Below, in pieces: positions 1 through 7,690 of a DNA stretch of 23,612 nucleotides (positions are counted from its first letter, which is position 1; the number at the start of each line of letters is the position of its first letter). The notes under the pieces were generated by a model. The model did no database searches, had not been told where the DNA came from, and saw nothing but the letters and a program-made list of their open reading frames with translations. The DNA is from JACPAB01 sp964366725 (GTDB lineage: Bacteria; Patescibacteriota; Minisyncoccia; 2-02-FULL-40-12; GWA2-44-9): positions 1 to 23,612 of the forward strand of contig CAYIUL010000003.1 of the NCBI GenBank assembly GCA_964366725.1. The letters are read 5' to 3'. A program made the position numbers and the translations under genes.

Positions 1-1
1 G

Positions 2-433
2 CGTGATTATGAAACAATGAGCGCCGCTGTGACGGCCGCGGAGACCGGACACCTGGTCTTCGCTTCTCTTCACACTAACAGCGCGTCCCAAACAGTTGAA
101 AGGATCCTGAACAGTTTTCCGCCCAACCAAGAATCCCAGATCAGAAATCAGCTTGCCAACACCATATCCGGCGTGATCTCCCAAAGATTGATCCCGAGAA
201 TAAAAGGAGGGCTGGTCCCGGCAGTTGAAGTGATGATAGCCACGCCGGCCATCAGAACGTTGATCCGTGATAACCGCCCCAGGCAGATGGACATGGTCAT
301 AGAGACCAGCCAGGATATCGGCATGATAAGTTTAGACAGGTCTTTGGCCGACCTGGTCAGAAGAAAGGAGATCAGTTGGGAAAGAGCGGAATTCTATTCA
401 CAAAACCCCGGTGAGTTAAAGAATTTGGTATAA
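2..433 (+). CDS. pilT: PilT-like twitching motility / type IV pilus ATPase, C-terminal part
   Basis: The reading frame is open from the left edge, so only the C-terminal ~144 residues are present and the true start lies outside the window. The visible part begins with RDYET, followed by TAAETGHLVFASLHTNSASQ. This is the Asp/His-box stretch of secretion and pilus ATPases of the GspE/PilB/PilT family. The downstream pattern (VISQRLIPR, EVMIATPAIRTLIRD, IGMISLDRSLADLVRR) matches PilT retraction ATPases better than the longer PilB extension ATPases. The family hydrolyses ATP at the cytoplasmic base of the pilus; PilT drives disassembly and retraction. The Walker A motif is outside the window and cannot be checked. 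It ends 4 nt before pilC, so the two are probably co-transcribed. Family assignment is secure; PilT rather than PilB is likely. Confidence 0.9.
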   Translation, partial: RDYETMSAAVTAAETGHLVFASLHTNSASQTVERILNSFPPNQESQIRNQLANTISGVISQRLIPRIKGGLVPAVEVMIATPAIRTLIRDNRPRQMDMVIETSQDIGMISLDRSLADLVRRKEISWERAEFYSQNPGELKNLV

Positions 434-437
434 AAAT

Positions 438-1649
438 ATGGCAGGTTTTAAATACAAGATCAAAACCCAGACAGGAGAGATATTAGAAGGGACGGTAGAG
501 GCACCGGACGAGAATGTCGCCGTCACGACCCTGCAATCGAAGGGCTATATCATCTTGTCGCTGAATCCAACCGAGAGAGGTGTCCTGTCGTCCGATATCG
601 GCAAATACTTTTCCAAAGTATCGAACAAGGACGTGGTTTTGTTCACCAGACAACTTTCCACCCTTATAGACGCCGATATGCCTTTAGCCGAAGGGTTGAG
701 AACTCTGGCCAAGCAGGTTGAAAAGCCGACATTTAAAAAGGTCCTGACCGAGGTTTCCGAATCCGTGGAAAGCGGTCAAGCGTTATCGGCTTCCTTAGCC
801 GCTCACCCCCAGCTTTTCGGTTCTTTCTATATAAAACTTGTCCAGTCCGGAGAGGTGTCAGGGAAACTCCAGGAGTCGCTTCTCTATTTGGCCGATTATC
901 TGGAAAGAAGCCAGTCCATAAATTCGAAGATAAAAGCGGCTTTGGCATATCCGGCCTTCGTGGTCTTCGCCTTGCTTGTGGTGACATCCATCATGGTTGT
1001 CTACGTTCTCCCGCAGTTACTTTCTATCTTTGAAGATATCGGAGACGTCCAACTCCCCATAACCACCGTAATATTGATATGGGTTACGACTTTTGTGAAT
1101 AAGTATCTGATCTTCATTGTCACATTCCTTATCGCCTTGGTCGTAGGATTCTGGAGGTACATCGGCACCCCCTCCGGCAAGGCCTGGTTGGATAATCTTA
1201 AGATAACTTTCCCGTCCCTTGGCGTTGTGGTGAGAAGTTTATACCTTGCCCGCATATCGGAAAGCTTATCAACTCTTATCAAATCAGGGATCCCTATCCT
1301 TGACGCCCTTCACATAACATCTGAACTGGTTGGGAATATGAATTATCAGAAAATACTCCTCGATGCCGAAGAGAATGTGAGAGGCGGAGGAACGATATCC
1401 GAATCATTCTCTAAATATATCGAGATCCCTCCGCTGACCACTTCAATGGTGGCGATAGGGGAAAAGACCGGCAAGCTGGATTTCATGCTTGCCCACATAT
1501 CCAAATACTATAAATCGGAGTCGGAAAACGCCATCGGAAGCATTTCCCAGCTTATCGAGCCCATCTTGGTATTGCTGCTCGGCGTGGCCGTTGCCATTTT
1601 GGTCTCGGCGATACTGCTTCCTATTTATAACTTAGTGGGGGTAAGTTAA
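438..1649 (+). CDS. pilC: Type IV pilus inner-membrane platform protein PilC (GspF family)
   Basis: This 403-residue protein has the usual length and layout of PilC/GspF. A short N-terminal segment (FKYKIKTQTGEILEGTVEA) is followed by two T2SSF cytoplasmic repeats, recognisable from LFTRQLSTLIDADMPLAEGL and, in the second half, ARISESLSTLIKSGIPILDAL. Three hydrophobic segments lie near residues 165-195, 210-240 and 370-400. PilC forms the membrane platform that couples the cytoplasmic ATPase to pilin addition and removal. The gene starts 4 nt after pilT, and no ribosome-binding sequence is visible before the ATG. About 30 nt separate it from the prepilin gene. The sequence looks intact, and I see no plausible alternative assignment. 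Confidence 0.95.
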   Translation: MAGFKYKIKTQTGEILEGTVEAPDENVAVTTLQSKGYIILSLNPTERGVLSSDIGKYFSKVSNKDVVLFTRQLSTLIDADMPLAEGLRTLAKQVEKPTFKKVLTEVSESVESGQALSASLAAHPQLFGSFYIKLVQSGEVSGKLQESLLYLADYLERSQSINSKIKAALAYPAFVVFALLVVTSIMVVYVLPQLLSIFEDIGDVQLPITTVILIWVTTFVNKYLIFIVTFLIALVVGFWRYIGTPSGKAWLDNLKITFPSLGVVVRSLYLARISESLSTLIKSGIPILDALHITSELVGNMNYQKILLDAEENVRGGGTISESFSKYIEIPPLTTSMVAIGEKTGKLDFMLAHISKYYKSESENAIGSISQLIEPILVLLLGVAVAILVSAILLPIYNLVGVS

Positions 1650-1679
1650 ACTAACCATGTTGATATCTCAAGTTGCGTT

Positions 1680-2231
1680 ATGTTTAACATTTCAAGTAAA
1701 ATTAAAAGTATGATAAATATAAAAAATAGATCTCAAAAAGGACTTACCCTGAGTTCATCGAAGGGATTCACCTTGGTCGAGCTTCTGGTCGTTATCGCGA
1801 TCATCGGTATTCTTGCTACCCTGCTCTTATTGCAGTTGGGCATAGCCAGACAAAGAGCCAGAGACGCCAAGAGAATTGCCGATGTTAGCCAGGTAAGGAC
1901 CGCTTCGGAGCTGTATTTTGACGATGCCGGATCATATCCGCAAGTGGCGACATTTGCCGGCCTGGCGGCATTACTGGTGCCAAAATATATGACGCAATTA
2001 CCTACAGATCCCCTTAACGTAGGCGACTACTCTTATAACTACGCATATAACGGTTTGATAAGGTACCATATTTGGGCGGAACTGGAGCAAGCGGCAGGAG
2101 CTCTTAAAAGCGACGCGGATATCAACTCTTCGGTCGGATGGACCGGGCAAGGACGTGATGGAACTGATGCTAACGGCGTAAACTGCACAAGCACCGGCAT
2201 AAACTGCGTATACGACCAGGGCCAGAACTAA
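1680..2231 (+). CDS. Type IV prepilin, probable major pilin
   Basis: A 183-residue class III signal peptide protein. The prepilin peptidase site is G29|F30 in SSKGFTLVELLVVIAIIG, with the conserved Glu at mature position 5 (E34) and a single N-terminal helix. The segment RQRARDAKRIADVSQVRTA and a C-terminal pair of Cys (NCTSTGINC) fit CPR pilins and a small disulfide loop. The leader is unusual: KGLTL at residues 20-24 and KGFTL at 28-32 give a tandem duplicate, separated by SSS. The intervening DNA is a copy of the 19-bp dispersed element at 1747-1765. Only the second site has Glu at +5, so it should be the cleaved one. The start at 1680 is chosen by reach; Met at 1710 is also possible, and neither has an RBS. 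A strong terminator follows, so this gene ends the pilT-pilC unit. Confidence 0.9.
   Translation: MFNISSKIKSMINIKNRSQKGLTLSSSKGFTLVELLVVIAIIGILATLLLLQLGIARQRARDAKRIADVSQVRTASELYFDDAGSYPQVATFAGLAALLVPKYMTQLPTDPLNVGDYSYNYAYNGLIRYHIWAELEQAAGALKSDADINSSVGWTGQGRDGTDANGVNCTSTGINCVYDQGQN
1747..1765 (+). repeat. 19-bp dispersed element, copy 1 (inside the pilin leader)
   Basis: CCCTGAGTTCATCGAAGGG, one of four copies of a quasi-palindromic element in the window, close to CCCTGAGCTTGTCGAAGGG. It lies in frame in the prepilin leader, and the short coding duplication around it (LTL SSS KG / FTL) suggests insertion of about 24 nt just before the peptidase site. Confidence 0.65.
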
Positions 2232-2244
2232 AAATCTCTTAAAC

Positions 2245-2270
2245 AAAAACCCCGCCACGGCGGGGTTTTT
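2245..2270 (+). terminator. Rho-independent terminator after the pilin gene
   Basis: A run of A, a GC-rich hairpin (CCCCGC, loop CACG, GCGGGG) and a T-run (GTTTTTG). It is symmetrical enough to work in both directions. It separates the pilT-pilC-pilin unit from the pilD unit. Confidence 0.9.
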
Positions 2271-2278
2271 GTTATACT
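2270..2278 (+). promoter_or_regulatory. Extended -10 promoter, possibly giving a leaderless pilD mRNA
   Basis: TG-T-TATACT at 2270-2278 is an extended -10 box directly after the terminator. The start site expected about 7 nt downstream falls on the A of the pilD ATG (2285). No convincing -35 exists because that position is the terminator stem. If used, the transcript would be leaderless. Confidence 0.5.
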
Positions 2279-2284
2279 TAACTA

Positions 2285-3037
2285 ATGGGCTACATCTTAA
2301 TGCTGACTCTTTTAATCCTGGGCCTAAGCATTGGCAGTTTTCTCAACGTAGTAATAACGCGCCTCGACAAAAAGAAGGGGATACTGCTGGGAAAATCCGA
2401 ATGTCCGAACTGCGGGCACCGCCTTCGATGGTATGATCTAATACCCGTATTCAGTTTTGTCATGCTTCGAGGAAAGTGCCGCTACTGCAAGCGCAGCATA
2501 TCCCGTCTTTACCCTACGGTTGAGATCCTGACTGCAATATCTTTTGCGGCTTATTTAATTTTCCGGGGATTGGGCGGCCCAGGAACAGTGGTTGATCTGT
2601 TGATGATCTCGGGGCTGATAGCCATATTATTTTTAGACCTTCGGGAGTTGGTAATTCCCGATAAAATAGTTTTCCCGCTTATAATTCTGGCTTTTGTCTT
2701 TTTTCTTTCCTCTGCCGAGATCTTGACGCGGTTGATTACCGCTTTAATACTCGGGCTGGTCTTTGCTATAATGTATTTAGGGTCTCATGGACGGTGGATG
2801 GGTCTCGGGGACGCCAAGCTTGTGTTTCTGATCGGTCTGACGCTTAGCTATCCTTTGGGCGCGCTGGCGGTATTGCTTTCGGTCTGGACCGGGGCATTGG
2901 TCGGCATCACCCTGGTCGCGGCCAAAAAGGCAACGTTAAAAACGGCTCTGCCGCTGGGAACTTTCCTGGCAGCAATTTCGATAATATTCATAATTTTCCA
3001 AAATGAACTACAAAAGATCGCTCAAACCGTTTTTTAA
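2285..3037 (+). CDS. pilD: Prepilin leader peptidase / N-methyltransferase
   Basis: A 250-residue polytopic membrane protein with all hallmarks of the A24 aspartic peptidase family. The N-terminal GSFLNVVITRL segment is followed by a two-CxxC zinc site (C40, C43, C65, C68) within the loop CPNCGHRLRWYDLIPVFSF. The two catalytic aspartates are in DLRELVIPD (D118) and GLGDAKL (D176). It cleaves prepilins after the conserved Gly and methylates the new N-terminus; its substrates would be the five prepilins encoded here. It begins just after a terminator with its own -10 box and starts the operon that carries the minor pilins. Its 3' end overlaps the next gene by 35 nt. Confidence 0.96.
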   Translation: MGYILMLTLLILGLSIGSFLNVVITRLDKKKGILLGKSECPNCGHRLRWYDLIPVFSFVMLRGKCRYCKRSISRLYPTVEILTAISFAAYLIFRGLGGPGTVVDLLMISGLIAILFLDLRELVIPDKIVFPLIILAFVFFLSSAEILTRLITALILGLVFAIMYLGSHGRWMGLGDAKLVFLIGLTLSYPLGALAVLLSVWTGALVGITLVAAKKATLKTALPLGTFLAAISIIFIIFQNELQKIAQTVF

Positions 3038-3440
3038 GAAAAGTTACCTGGTTGAATTAGCTTCGATCGTTGTTTTATTGATGCTGGCCTCCGTATTCAA
3101 AATAACCGTTGATAACCTGAAAGAAACCGAAAGCGGCGGAGACGGCCTGGCGACTCTGGCGGTCAACTTTGACGACATAAAAAGAACTTTTGAAGGAGAG
3201 GTCACGGAAGACATGACCGTGCTTGACGCTCTGAATATGGCGATGGCTGCGGGCAAAATAGAACTAAACTACGCATTGGACGATGAAAACCAAACCTGGG
3301 TCTTGGAAATCAACGACCACCTGAACAGAGTGGGGGATAAGCACTTCGTGTTTTTTATTAACGACAAACAGATCAATTCCAAGGACTTGAACAAGACAGA
3401 ACTCAAACCGGGAGACAAAGTAGTCATAAAATATGAGTAA
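3003..3440 (+). CDS. Membrane-anchored DUF4430-like protein in the pilus operon
   Basis: A 145-residue protein with one N-terminal transmembrane helix (about residues 17-35, LVELASIVVLLMLASVF) and an external domain. The domain pattern is a strand-rich start (NFDDIKRTFEGEVTEDMTVLDALNMA), a central segment with W (TWVLEIND), then FVFFINDKQI and a terminal LKPGDKVVIKYE. This resembles DUF4430 / transcobalamin-C-like beta-grasp domains (VLDAL, FFxNG, xxPGDxVxxxY); I call this by eye, not from a search. The start overlaps pilD by 35 nt, and its stop overlaps the next ATG (ATGAGTAA), so translation is probably coupled. Its position between PilD and the minor pilins suggests a pilus accessory or surface role, but the function is unknown. 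Confidence 0.72.
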   Translation: MNYKRSLKPFFKKSYLVELASIVVLLMLASVFKITVDNLKETESGGDGLATLAVNFDDIKRTFEGEVTEDMTVLDALNMAMAAGKIELNYALDDENQTWVLEINDHLNRVGDKHFVFFINDKQINSKDLNKTELKPGDKVVIKYE

Positions 3441-3963
3441 GGGATTTACCCTTGTTGAGGTTTTAGTGGTGGCTGCAATCACTGGTTTTATCACCACTTT
3501 TATGCTCGCCAATTTTCAAAGAAGCAGGATCGACCTGACACTGGCCGCTAATGAGTTCGTGGAAAATCTCCGTTCGGCCCAGACACGAGCGCTTGCCAGC
3601 GCGCGGTATGATACCGGAACCGGATTGAGGGTCCGATGTGGTTATGGTATCCACTACATAAGTCCGGGGTCATATGCCATGTATACCGGTCCTGATGCTT
3701 CGTCGGTGGACTGTTTGACATTGAACAGAAACCTTGACGGAGCAGACTCAACAGTACTCACCAAGGTCTTTACCGACGCCAGGGTTGAATTCAAGTCGTC
3801 GTTCAACGATATATTCTTTGAGCCGCCTGACCCTAAAACATACATCAACAACGACTCGACAATAGGGCTTCCGCCCCAAGCAATTACCATAGGGAAAATA
3901 GGGGGTGTCTGCCCAAATGATTGCAAAACAATAAATGTTTACACATCCGGAAAAATTCAATAG
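3433..3963 (+). CDS. Minor prepilin, GspH/FimT-like
   Basis: A 176-residue prepilin with a very short leader, MSKG|FTLVEVLVV, Glu at mature +5 and a hydrophobic helix to about residue 28. After the helix, EFVENLRSAQTRALASA matches the start of GspH/FimT minor pilins, and the C-terminal part is beta-rich with two Cys pairs (VRCGYG ... DCLTL; CPNDC). Minor pilins of this type form part of the tip or priming complex of the pilus. It overlaps the previous gene by 8 nt and the next by 29 nt, typical of a minor pilin operon. No RBS is visible. Prepilin status is certain; the GspH/FimT subtype is an inference. Confidence 0.9.
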   Translation: MSKGFTLVEVLVVAAITGFITTFMLANFQRSRIDLTLAANEFVENLRSAQTRALASARYDTGTGLRVRCGYGIHYISPGSYAMYTGPDASSVDCLTLNRNLDGADSTVLTKVFTDARVEFKSSFNDIFFEPPDPKTYINNDSTIGLPPQAITIGKIGGVCPNDCKTINVYTSGKIQ

Positions 3964-4426
3964 AAACGGTTTCACGCTTGTCGAAGCATTGGTAACTTTG
4001 ATGGTTTTAAGCATCGCCCTTGGGCCTTCTTTGATATTAACGACCAACATAAATAATACCGCCACAACCGTTAAGAACAACCTCATCGCTGCCAATCTGG
4101 CCCAAGAAGGCGTCGAGGTTGTCAGGGGAATAAGAGACACCAACTGGTTCAACGGCGCCGCTTTTGACACCGGCCTTGCCAACGGCGCCTACCGAGTCGA
4201 GTGGAATTCCGACTCTCTTATCGCTTTGGGCGCGAACCCTTTCATCAAAGAAGACAACGGATTATATAACTATTCGACCGGTAGCAATACGATATTCCGA
4301 AGAACGATCTCGATCCTGAAAGTTAACGCGGGCGAGTTGAGGATCATAAGCGAGATAACTTGGGAAGAGAGAGGAGCCAGAGCAAAAAGCGCCCTGGCGG
4401 AATCCCATCTTTTTAATTGGAAGTGA
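3935..4426 (+). CDS. Minor prepilin, PilV/GspI-like
   Basis: A 163-residue prepilin: leader MFTHPEKFNRNG, then FTLVEALVTLMVLSIAL with Glu at +5. The segment NLAQEGVEVVRGIRDTNWF is characteristic of CPR PilV/GspI-like minor pilins. The C-terminal domain is short and beta-rich (TIFRRTISI ... IISEITWEERG). The ATG lies 29 nt inside the preceding gene, and its TGA shares a base with the next ATG (TGATG), so tight coupling is likely. It would be processed by the PilD encoded upstream. Confidence 0.9.
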   Translation: MFTHPEKFNRNGFTLVEALVTLMVLSIALGPSLILTTNINNTATTVKNNLIAANLAQEGVEVVRGIRDTNWFNGAAFDTGLANGAYRVEWNSDSLIALGANPFIKEDNGLYNYSTGSNTIFRRTISILKVNAGELRIISEITWEERGARAKSALAESHLFNWK

Positions 4427-4962
4427 TGTCTAAAAATTTTAAAACTAACAGAGAGTCTGGTTTTACTGTTGTGGAGGTTCTTGTAACCTCGCTTATATTT
4501 TCAATTATCGCAATGGCTGTAAGCGCGATATTCATCGAAACATTGTCACTGCAAAGAAGGGCGTCCGCGTCGCAAAAGATACAGGATAACGCCCTGTTCG
4601 TTCTGGAAAGCATGTCAAGAGACATCAGGGTAAGCGTTATCGCAAACCAGGAATCGCCCGGTTGCGCGGCCAATACCCTCACCATAAACCACCCCTCGAA
4701 AGGAGACGTGGTATTCAGGATGAACAACGGCGCGATCGAGAAAAGCCAGGCCGGAGGGCCTTATGTGGCCATAAGCGGTTCCGACGTCAGGTTCTCGCGG
4801 TTCAATTTTTGTATCACGGGTTCTCTGTCGAATGACAACAAGACCCCGAAAGTGGCCATCTTAACAACGGTGGAAAACGTATCCGGACGCGAGGTGCTTG
4901 AAGTTAATCTTCAAACCACCGTCTCGTCCCGAGATGAAATAAATGAATTTTCTTTTCCGTAA
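4426..4962 (+). CDS. Minor prepilin, GspJ/PilW-like
   Basis: A 178-residue prepilin: MSKNFKTNRESG|FTVVEVLVTSLIFSIIAM with Glu at +5. The following LQRRASASQKIQDNALFVLESMSRDIR resembles GspJ/PilW minor pilins, where this helix is followed by SRDIR. A start at ATG 4426 is preferred over the TTG at 4417 because it gives a TGATG overlap with the upstream stop. A GGAAG sits only 3-7 nt upstream, too close for a good RBS. It ends 1 nt before the next gene. One Cys pair (CAANT ... NFCITG) is visible in the distal domain. Confidence 0.88.
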   Translation: MSKNFKTNRESGFTVVEVLVTSLIFSIIAMAVSAIFIETLSLQRRASASQKIQDNALFVLESMSRDIRVSVIANQESPGCAANTLTINHPSKGDVVFRMNNGAIEKSQAGGPYVAISGSDVRFSRFNFCITGSLSNDNKTPKVAILTTVENVSGREVLEVNLQTTVSSRDEINEFSFP

Positions 4963-4963
4963 T

Positions 4964-5323
4964 ATGAAGACCAGTAACACACAAAAGGGTTCCGTATTGA
5001 TATTTTCGATCTTGATGCTTGGCGTGATTCTGACCATCACCTTGTCTTTGGCTAACACCCTTCTTCCTCGCCTCAGATCCGCAAGCGATGCCCTGAATTC
5101 AGTGGCCGCCATATATGCCGCCGACAGCGGCGTAGAGTGGTGTCTTTACACCCAAAGAGCAAGAGTCCCCGCCGTACCCCAGCCGGTCATGTCCAACGGA
5201 GCGACATACACAATTCTCTTCGGCGCAGGAGCCGGCACATGCGCTCCTGCCGAAAGCCCGCTGAACCACACCGTCACCGGAACGTTTCGAACCGTTACAA
5301 GGGCCTTCAAGATAGAAGAATAG
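4964..5323 (+). CDS. Minor prepilin-like protein, PilX/GspK-like
   Basis: A 119-residue protein from ATG 4964, the codon that begins 1 nt after the upstream stop; an in-frame ATG at 4943 would add 7 residues. The leader QKG is followed by SVLIFSILMLGVILTITLSLANTL, a prepilin-like helix without Glu at +5, as in PilX/GspK-type proteins. AIYAADSGVEWCLY after the helix is the typical continuation of CPR PilX-like proteins (AADSGVE). It is short, with a small distal domain holding two Cys (C148-equivalent WCLY and GTCAPAES). It is the last gene of the pilus operon and is followed by a weak hairpin before ligA. Confidence 0.82.
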   Translation: MKTSNTQKGSVLIFSILMLGVILTITLSLANTLLPRLRSASDALNSVAAIYAADSGVEWCLYTQRARVPAVPQPVMSNGATYTILFGAGAGTCAPAESPLNHTVTGTFRTVTRAFKIEE

Positions 5324-5339
5324 GATATGAAAATCTCCT

Positions 5340-5369
5340 AAAATAGGCCTTTTCAGGCCCGCTTATTTT
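5340..5369 (+). terminator. Weak possible terminator between pilus operon and ligA
   Basis: AAAATAGGCC, loop TTTTCA, GGCC, a 4-nt bulge (CGCT) and TATTTT form an imperfect hairpin ending in a T-rich run. The bulge makes it uncertain. Confidence 0.4.
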
Positions 5370-5380
5370 GGTTATATTTA

Positions 5381-5384
5381 AGGA
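5381..5384 (+). promoter_or_regulatory. Shine-Dalgarno AGGA of ligA
   Basis: AAGGA ending 5 nt before the ligA ATG. It is the only clear, well-placed Shine-Dalgarno site in the window. A TATATT box at 5373-5378 overlaps the region, so an alternative short-leader transcript is conceivable. Confidence 0.6.
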
Positions 5385-5389
5385 CGAAT

Positions 5390-7378
5390 ATGACCAAAAC
5401 AGAAGCCAAAGAACGCATCGGGAAGTTAAAAACGGCGATAAACAGGCATCGCTATCTTTATCATGTGCTGGATAAACAGGAGATATCGGAAGGAGCGCTG
5501 GACTCTTTGAAAAAAGAGCTTTTTGATCTGGAGCAGGAATTCCCCGAATTTGTCACCGCCGATTCTCCGACCCAAAGAGTAGGCGGGAAACCCCTCAAAG
5601 AGTTCGTTAAAGTAAAACACCCCCGGCCGATGCTGTCATTTAACGACGCTTTCGACGAGGAAGATATGGGGGATTGGAAAACGCGCTTTGAAAAAATACA
5701 CGCCAGAGCCGGTAAGGACGGCTACTATTGCGAGCTCAAGATCGACGGCTTGGCCATTGAGTTGACCTATAAGAACGGCCTGCTTGATACTGGTTCGACC
5801 CGGGGTGACGGCCTGATCGGAGAGGATGTTACTCAAAACCTCAAAACAGTGGAGGCAATCCCGCTGACATTAGCCGAGAAAAAAGATGTGGTCATCAGAG
5901 GAGAAGTGTTCATAACCAAGAACGACTTTGAAAGGATAAACAAAGAACAAAAGAAAGCCGGTCTTAAGGCATACGCCAATCCTCGCAATCTTGCCGCCGG
6001 GTCTGTCAGACAGCTCGACCCGAAGATCACCGCCTCCCGTAACATGGACTCGTTCGCTTATTCTCTTGTCACCGACCTTGGCCAGAAAACTCACGAAGAA
6101 GAGCACCGGATACTAAAGTCATTGGGATTCAAAACAAACCCGCACAATAAATTCGCCAAAGATCTGGGTGAAGTTCAGAAGTTCAGGGACTATTGGGAAA
6201 AACACCGCGAAAAGCTGGACTACGAGATAGACGGCATAGTCGTCATACTCAACGACGAAAGATCGTTCCAGCGGACGGGAGTTGTCGGCAAAGCTCCGCG
6301 AGGAGCGATTGCCTACAAATTTTCCCCAAAAGAATCGGAAACCATCGTGGAAAACATCGTCGTCCAAGTCGGAAGAACCGGCACCTTAACTCCCGTAGCC
6401 GTTTTGCGGCCGGTCCAGATCGGCGGAACCACCGTATCCCGCGCAACTCTCCACAATATGGATGAGATAAACCGCCTCGGCCTTAAAATAGGGGACACGG
6501 TCATAGTCGGCCGGGCCGGCGATGTGATACCGGACGTTAAGAAAGTCCTGAAAGAACTGCGGACGGGAAAAGAAAGAGAATTTAGAATGCCGAAAGATTG
6601 TCCGATATGCGGCCAGCCCATTCGACAAGCTCAGGGTGAAGTCGCCTACAAATGCGTTAACAAGAACTGCCCGGCCATAAAAAGAGAGGCAATTTATCAC
6701 TTCGTATCCAAAAAGGCGTTCGATATCGACGGTGTCGGGCCGAAAATAATCGACCAGCTGATGGACGCGGCTCTTGTCCGCGACACAGCCGATCTTTTCA
6801 CGCTAAGGAAAGAGGACCTGTTAAACCTTGAGAGATTTGCCGAAAAGTCCGCGGAGAACACCGTAAAAGCGCTCCGAGACAAAAAGAAAGTTTCTCTCAA
6901 TAAATTCATTTATTCTCTCGGCATAGACCACGTCGGCGAAGAAACGGCTTTCACTCTGGCAAAAAAATTCAAAAAACTGGACAACATTAAAAATGCGTCT
7001 CTGGAAGAACTGACATCGGCGCCGGATATCGGTCCGATAGTGGCGGAGAGCATCTATGGTTGGTTTCAAAAAAAATATAACCAAAATTTAATAAATAAAT
7101 TTAAAAAGGCGGGAATAAACGTCTTGGAAGAAAAAACATCGGCAAAGTCGGAAAAACTTGCCGGAAAAACATTCGTGCTGACAGGCACTCTCCAAACTAT
7201 AGGCCGAGACGAAGCCAAGGACCGCATCAGGGAGTTGGGCGGGGATGTTTCTTCATCTGTTTCCAAAGAAACCGACTATGTCGTGGCTGGAACGGAACCC
7301 GGTTCAAAGTATGACCGCGCAAAAAAACTGGGGGTTAAAATAATAGAAGAGAAAGAGTTTTTGAATATGCTAAAATAG
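5390..7378 (+). CDS. ligA: NAD-dependent DNA ligase LigA
   Basis: A 662-residue protein of normal family length. In order: the Ia and adenylation domains with catalytic Lys in CELKIDGLAIEL (K117) and the RGDGLIGEDVT segment; an OB domain around residues 315-395 (VQVGRTGTLTPVAVLRPV, ATLHNMDEI); a four-Cys zinc finger (C404, C407, C422, C427); HhH repeats; and a C-terminal BRCT domain from about 585 (AGKTFVLTGTL ... GGDVSSSVSKETDYVV). It seals nicks in DNA using NAD+. The zinc finger holds a copy of the dispersed 19-bp element (6618-6636), but the Cys spacing is the usual one. It starts with a good RBS and is followed after 14 nt by gatC. Confidence 0.98.
   Translation: MTKTEAKERIGKLKTAINRHRYLYHVLDKQEISEGALDSLKKELFDLEQEFPEFVTADSPTQRVGGKPLKEFVKVKHPRPMLSFNDAFDEEDMGDWKTRFEKIHARAGKDGYYCELKIDGLAIELTYKNGLLDTGSTRGDGLIGEDVTQNLKTVEAIPLTLAEKKDVVIRGEVFITKNDFERINKEQKKAGLKAYANPRNLAAGSVRQLDPKITASRNMDSFAYSLVTDLGQKTHEEEHRILKSLGFKTNPHNKFAKDLGEVQKFRDYWEKHREKLDYEIDGIVVILNDERSFQRTGVVGKAPRGAIAYKFSPKESETIVENIVVQVGRTGTLTPVAVLRPVQIGGTTVSRATLHNMDEINRLGLKIGDTVIVGRAGDVIPDVKKVLKELRTGKEREFRMPKDCPICGQPIRQAQGEVAYKCVNKNCPAIKREAIYHFVSKKAFDIDGVGPKIIDQLMDAALVRDTADLFTLRKEDLLNLERFAEKSAENTVKALRDKKKVSLNKFIYSLGIDHVGEETAFTLAKKFKKLDNIKNASLEELTSAPDIGPIVAESIYGWFQKKYNQNLINKFKKAGINVLEEKTSAKSEKLAGKTFVLTGTLQTIGRDEAKDRIRELGGDVSSSVSKETDYVVAGTEPGSKYDRAKKLGVKIIEEKEFLNMLK
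6618..6636 (-). repeat. 19-bp dispersed element, copy 2 (inside the LigA zinc finger)
   Basis: CCATTCGACAAGCTCAGGG; on the minus strand this reads CCCTGAGCTTGTCGAATGG, one mismatch from the apparent consensus. It encodes PIRQAQG between C407 and C422 without changing the domain length. Confidence 0.6.
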
Positions 7379-7392
7379 TATCAAGTTTAATT

Positions 7393-7686
7393 ATGGATAT
7401 AAAGCATATCGCCAACTTGGCAAGAATAAAATTAAGCAAGGACGAAGAGAAAAAGTTCCCAAAAGAATTGGGCTCTATTTTAGATTTTATAAACCAGCTT
7501 AACAAAGCGGATACGTCCAAAGTCGATCCCGCCCATCAGATAACCGGTCTGGTCAATTCTTTCCGGACGGATGAATACCGGAAGGACTTTGAGATGAATG
7601 AGGGGTTAAATGAAAAACTTATAGGCCAGGCGCCGCACAAAGAAAACAGATTTATAAAAGTTAAATCGGTTTTAACGCACAAATAA
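7393..7686 (+). CDS. gatC: Asp/Glu-tRNA(Asn/Gln) amidotransferase subunit C
   Basis: A 97-residue protein with the GatC pattern: IKHIANLARIKLSKDEE at the N-terminus, LGSILDFINQLNKADTSKVDPAHQ in the middle, then FRTDEYRKDF. GatC holds GatA and GatB together in the enzyme that converts misacylated Asp-tRNA(Asn) or Glu-tRNA(Gln) to the amide form. gatA follows after 4 nt; gatB is not in this window, as is common when it lies elsewhere. A possible extended -10 (TG-C-TAAAAT, 7368-7376) sits at the end of ligA, which would give a ~10-nt leader. No RBS is visible. Confidence 0.93.
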   Translation: MDIKHIANLARIKLSKDEEKKFPKELGSILDFINQLNKADTSKVDPAHQITGLVNSFRTDEYRKDFEMNEGLNEKLIGQAPHKENRFIKVKSVLTHK

Positions 7687-7690
7687 AAAC

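Noticed and set aside
1680..1745. First KGLTL (G21|L22) as the pilin cleavage site
   Set aside because: Position +5 would be Ser and the following residues are not a hydrophobic helix; G29|F30 satisfies both criteria.
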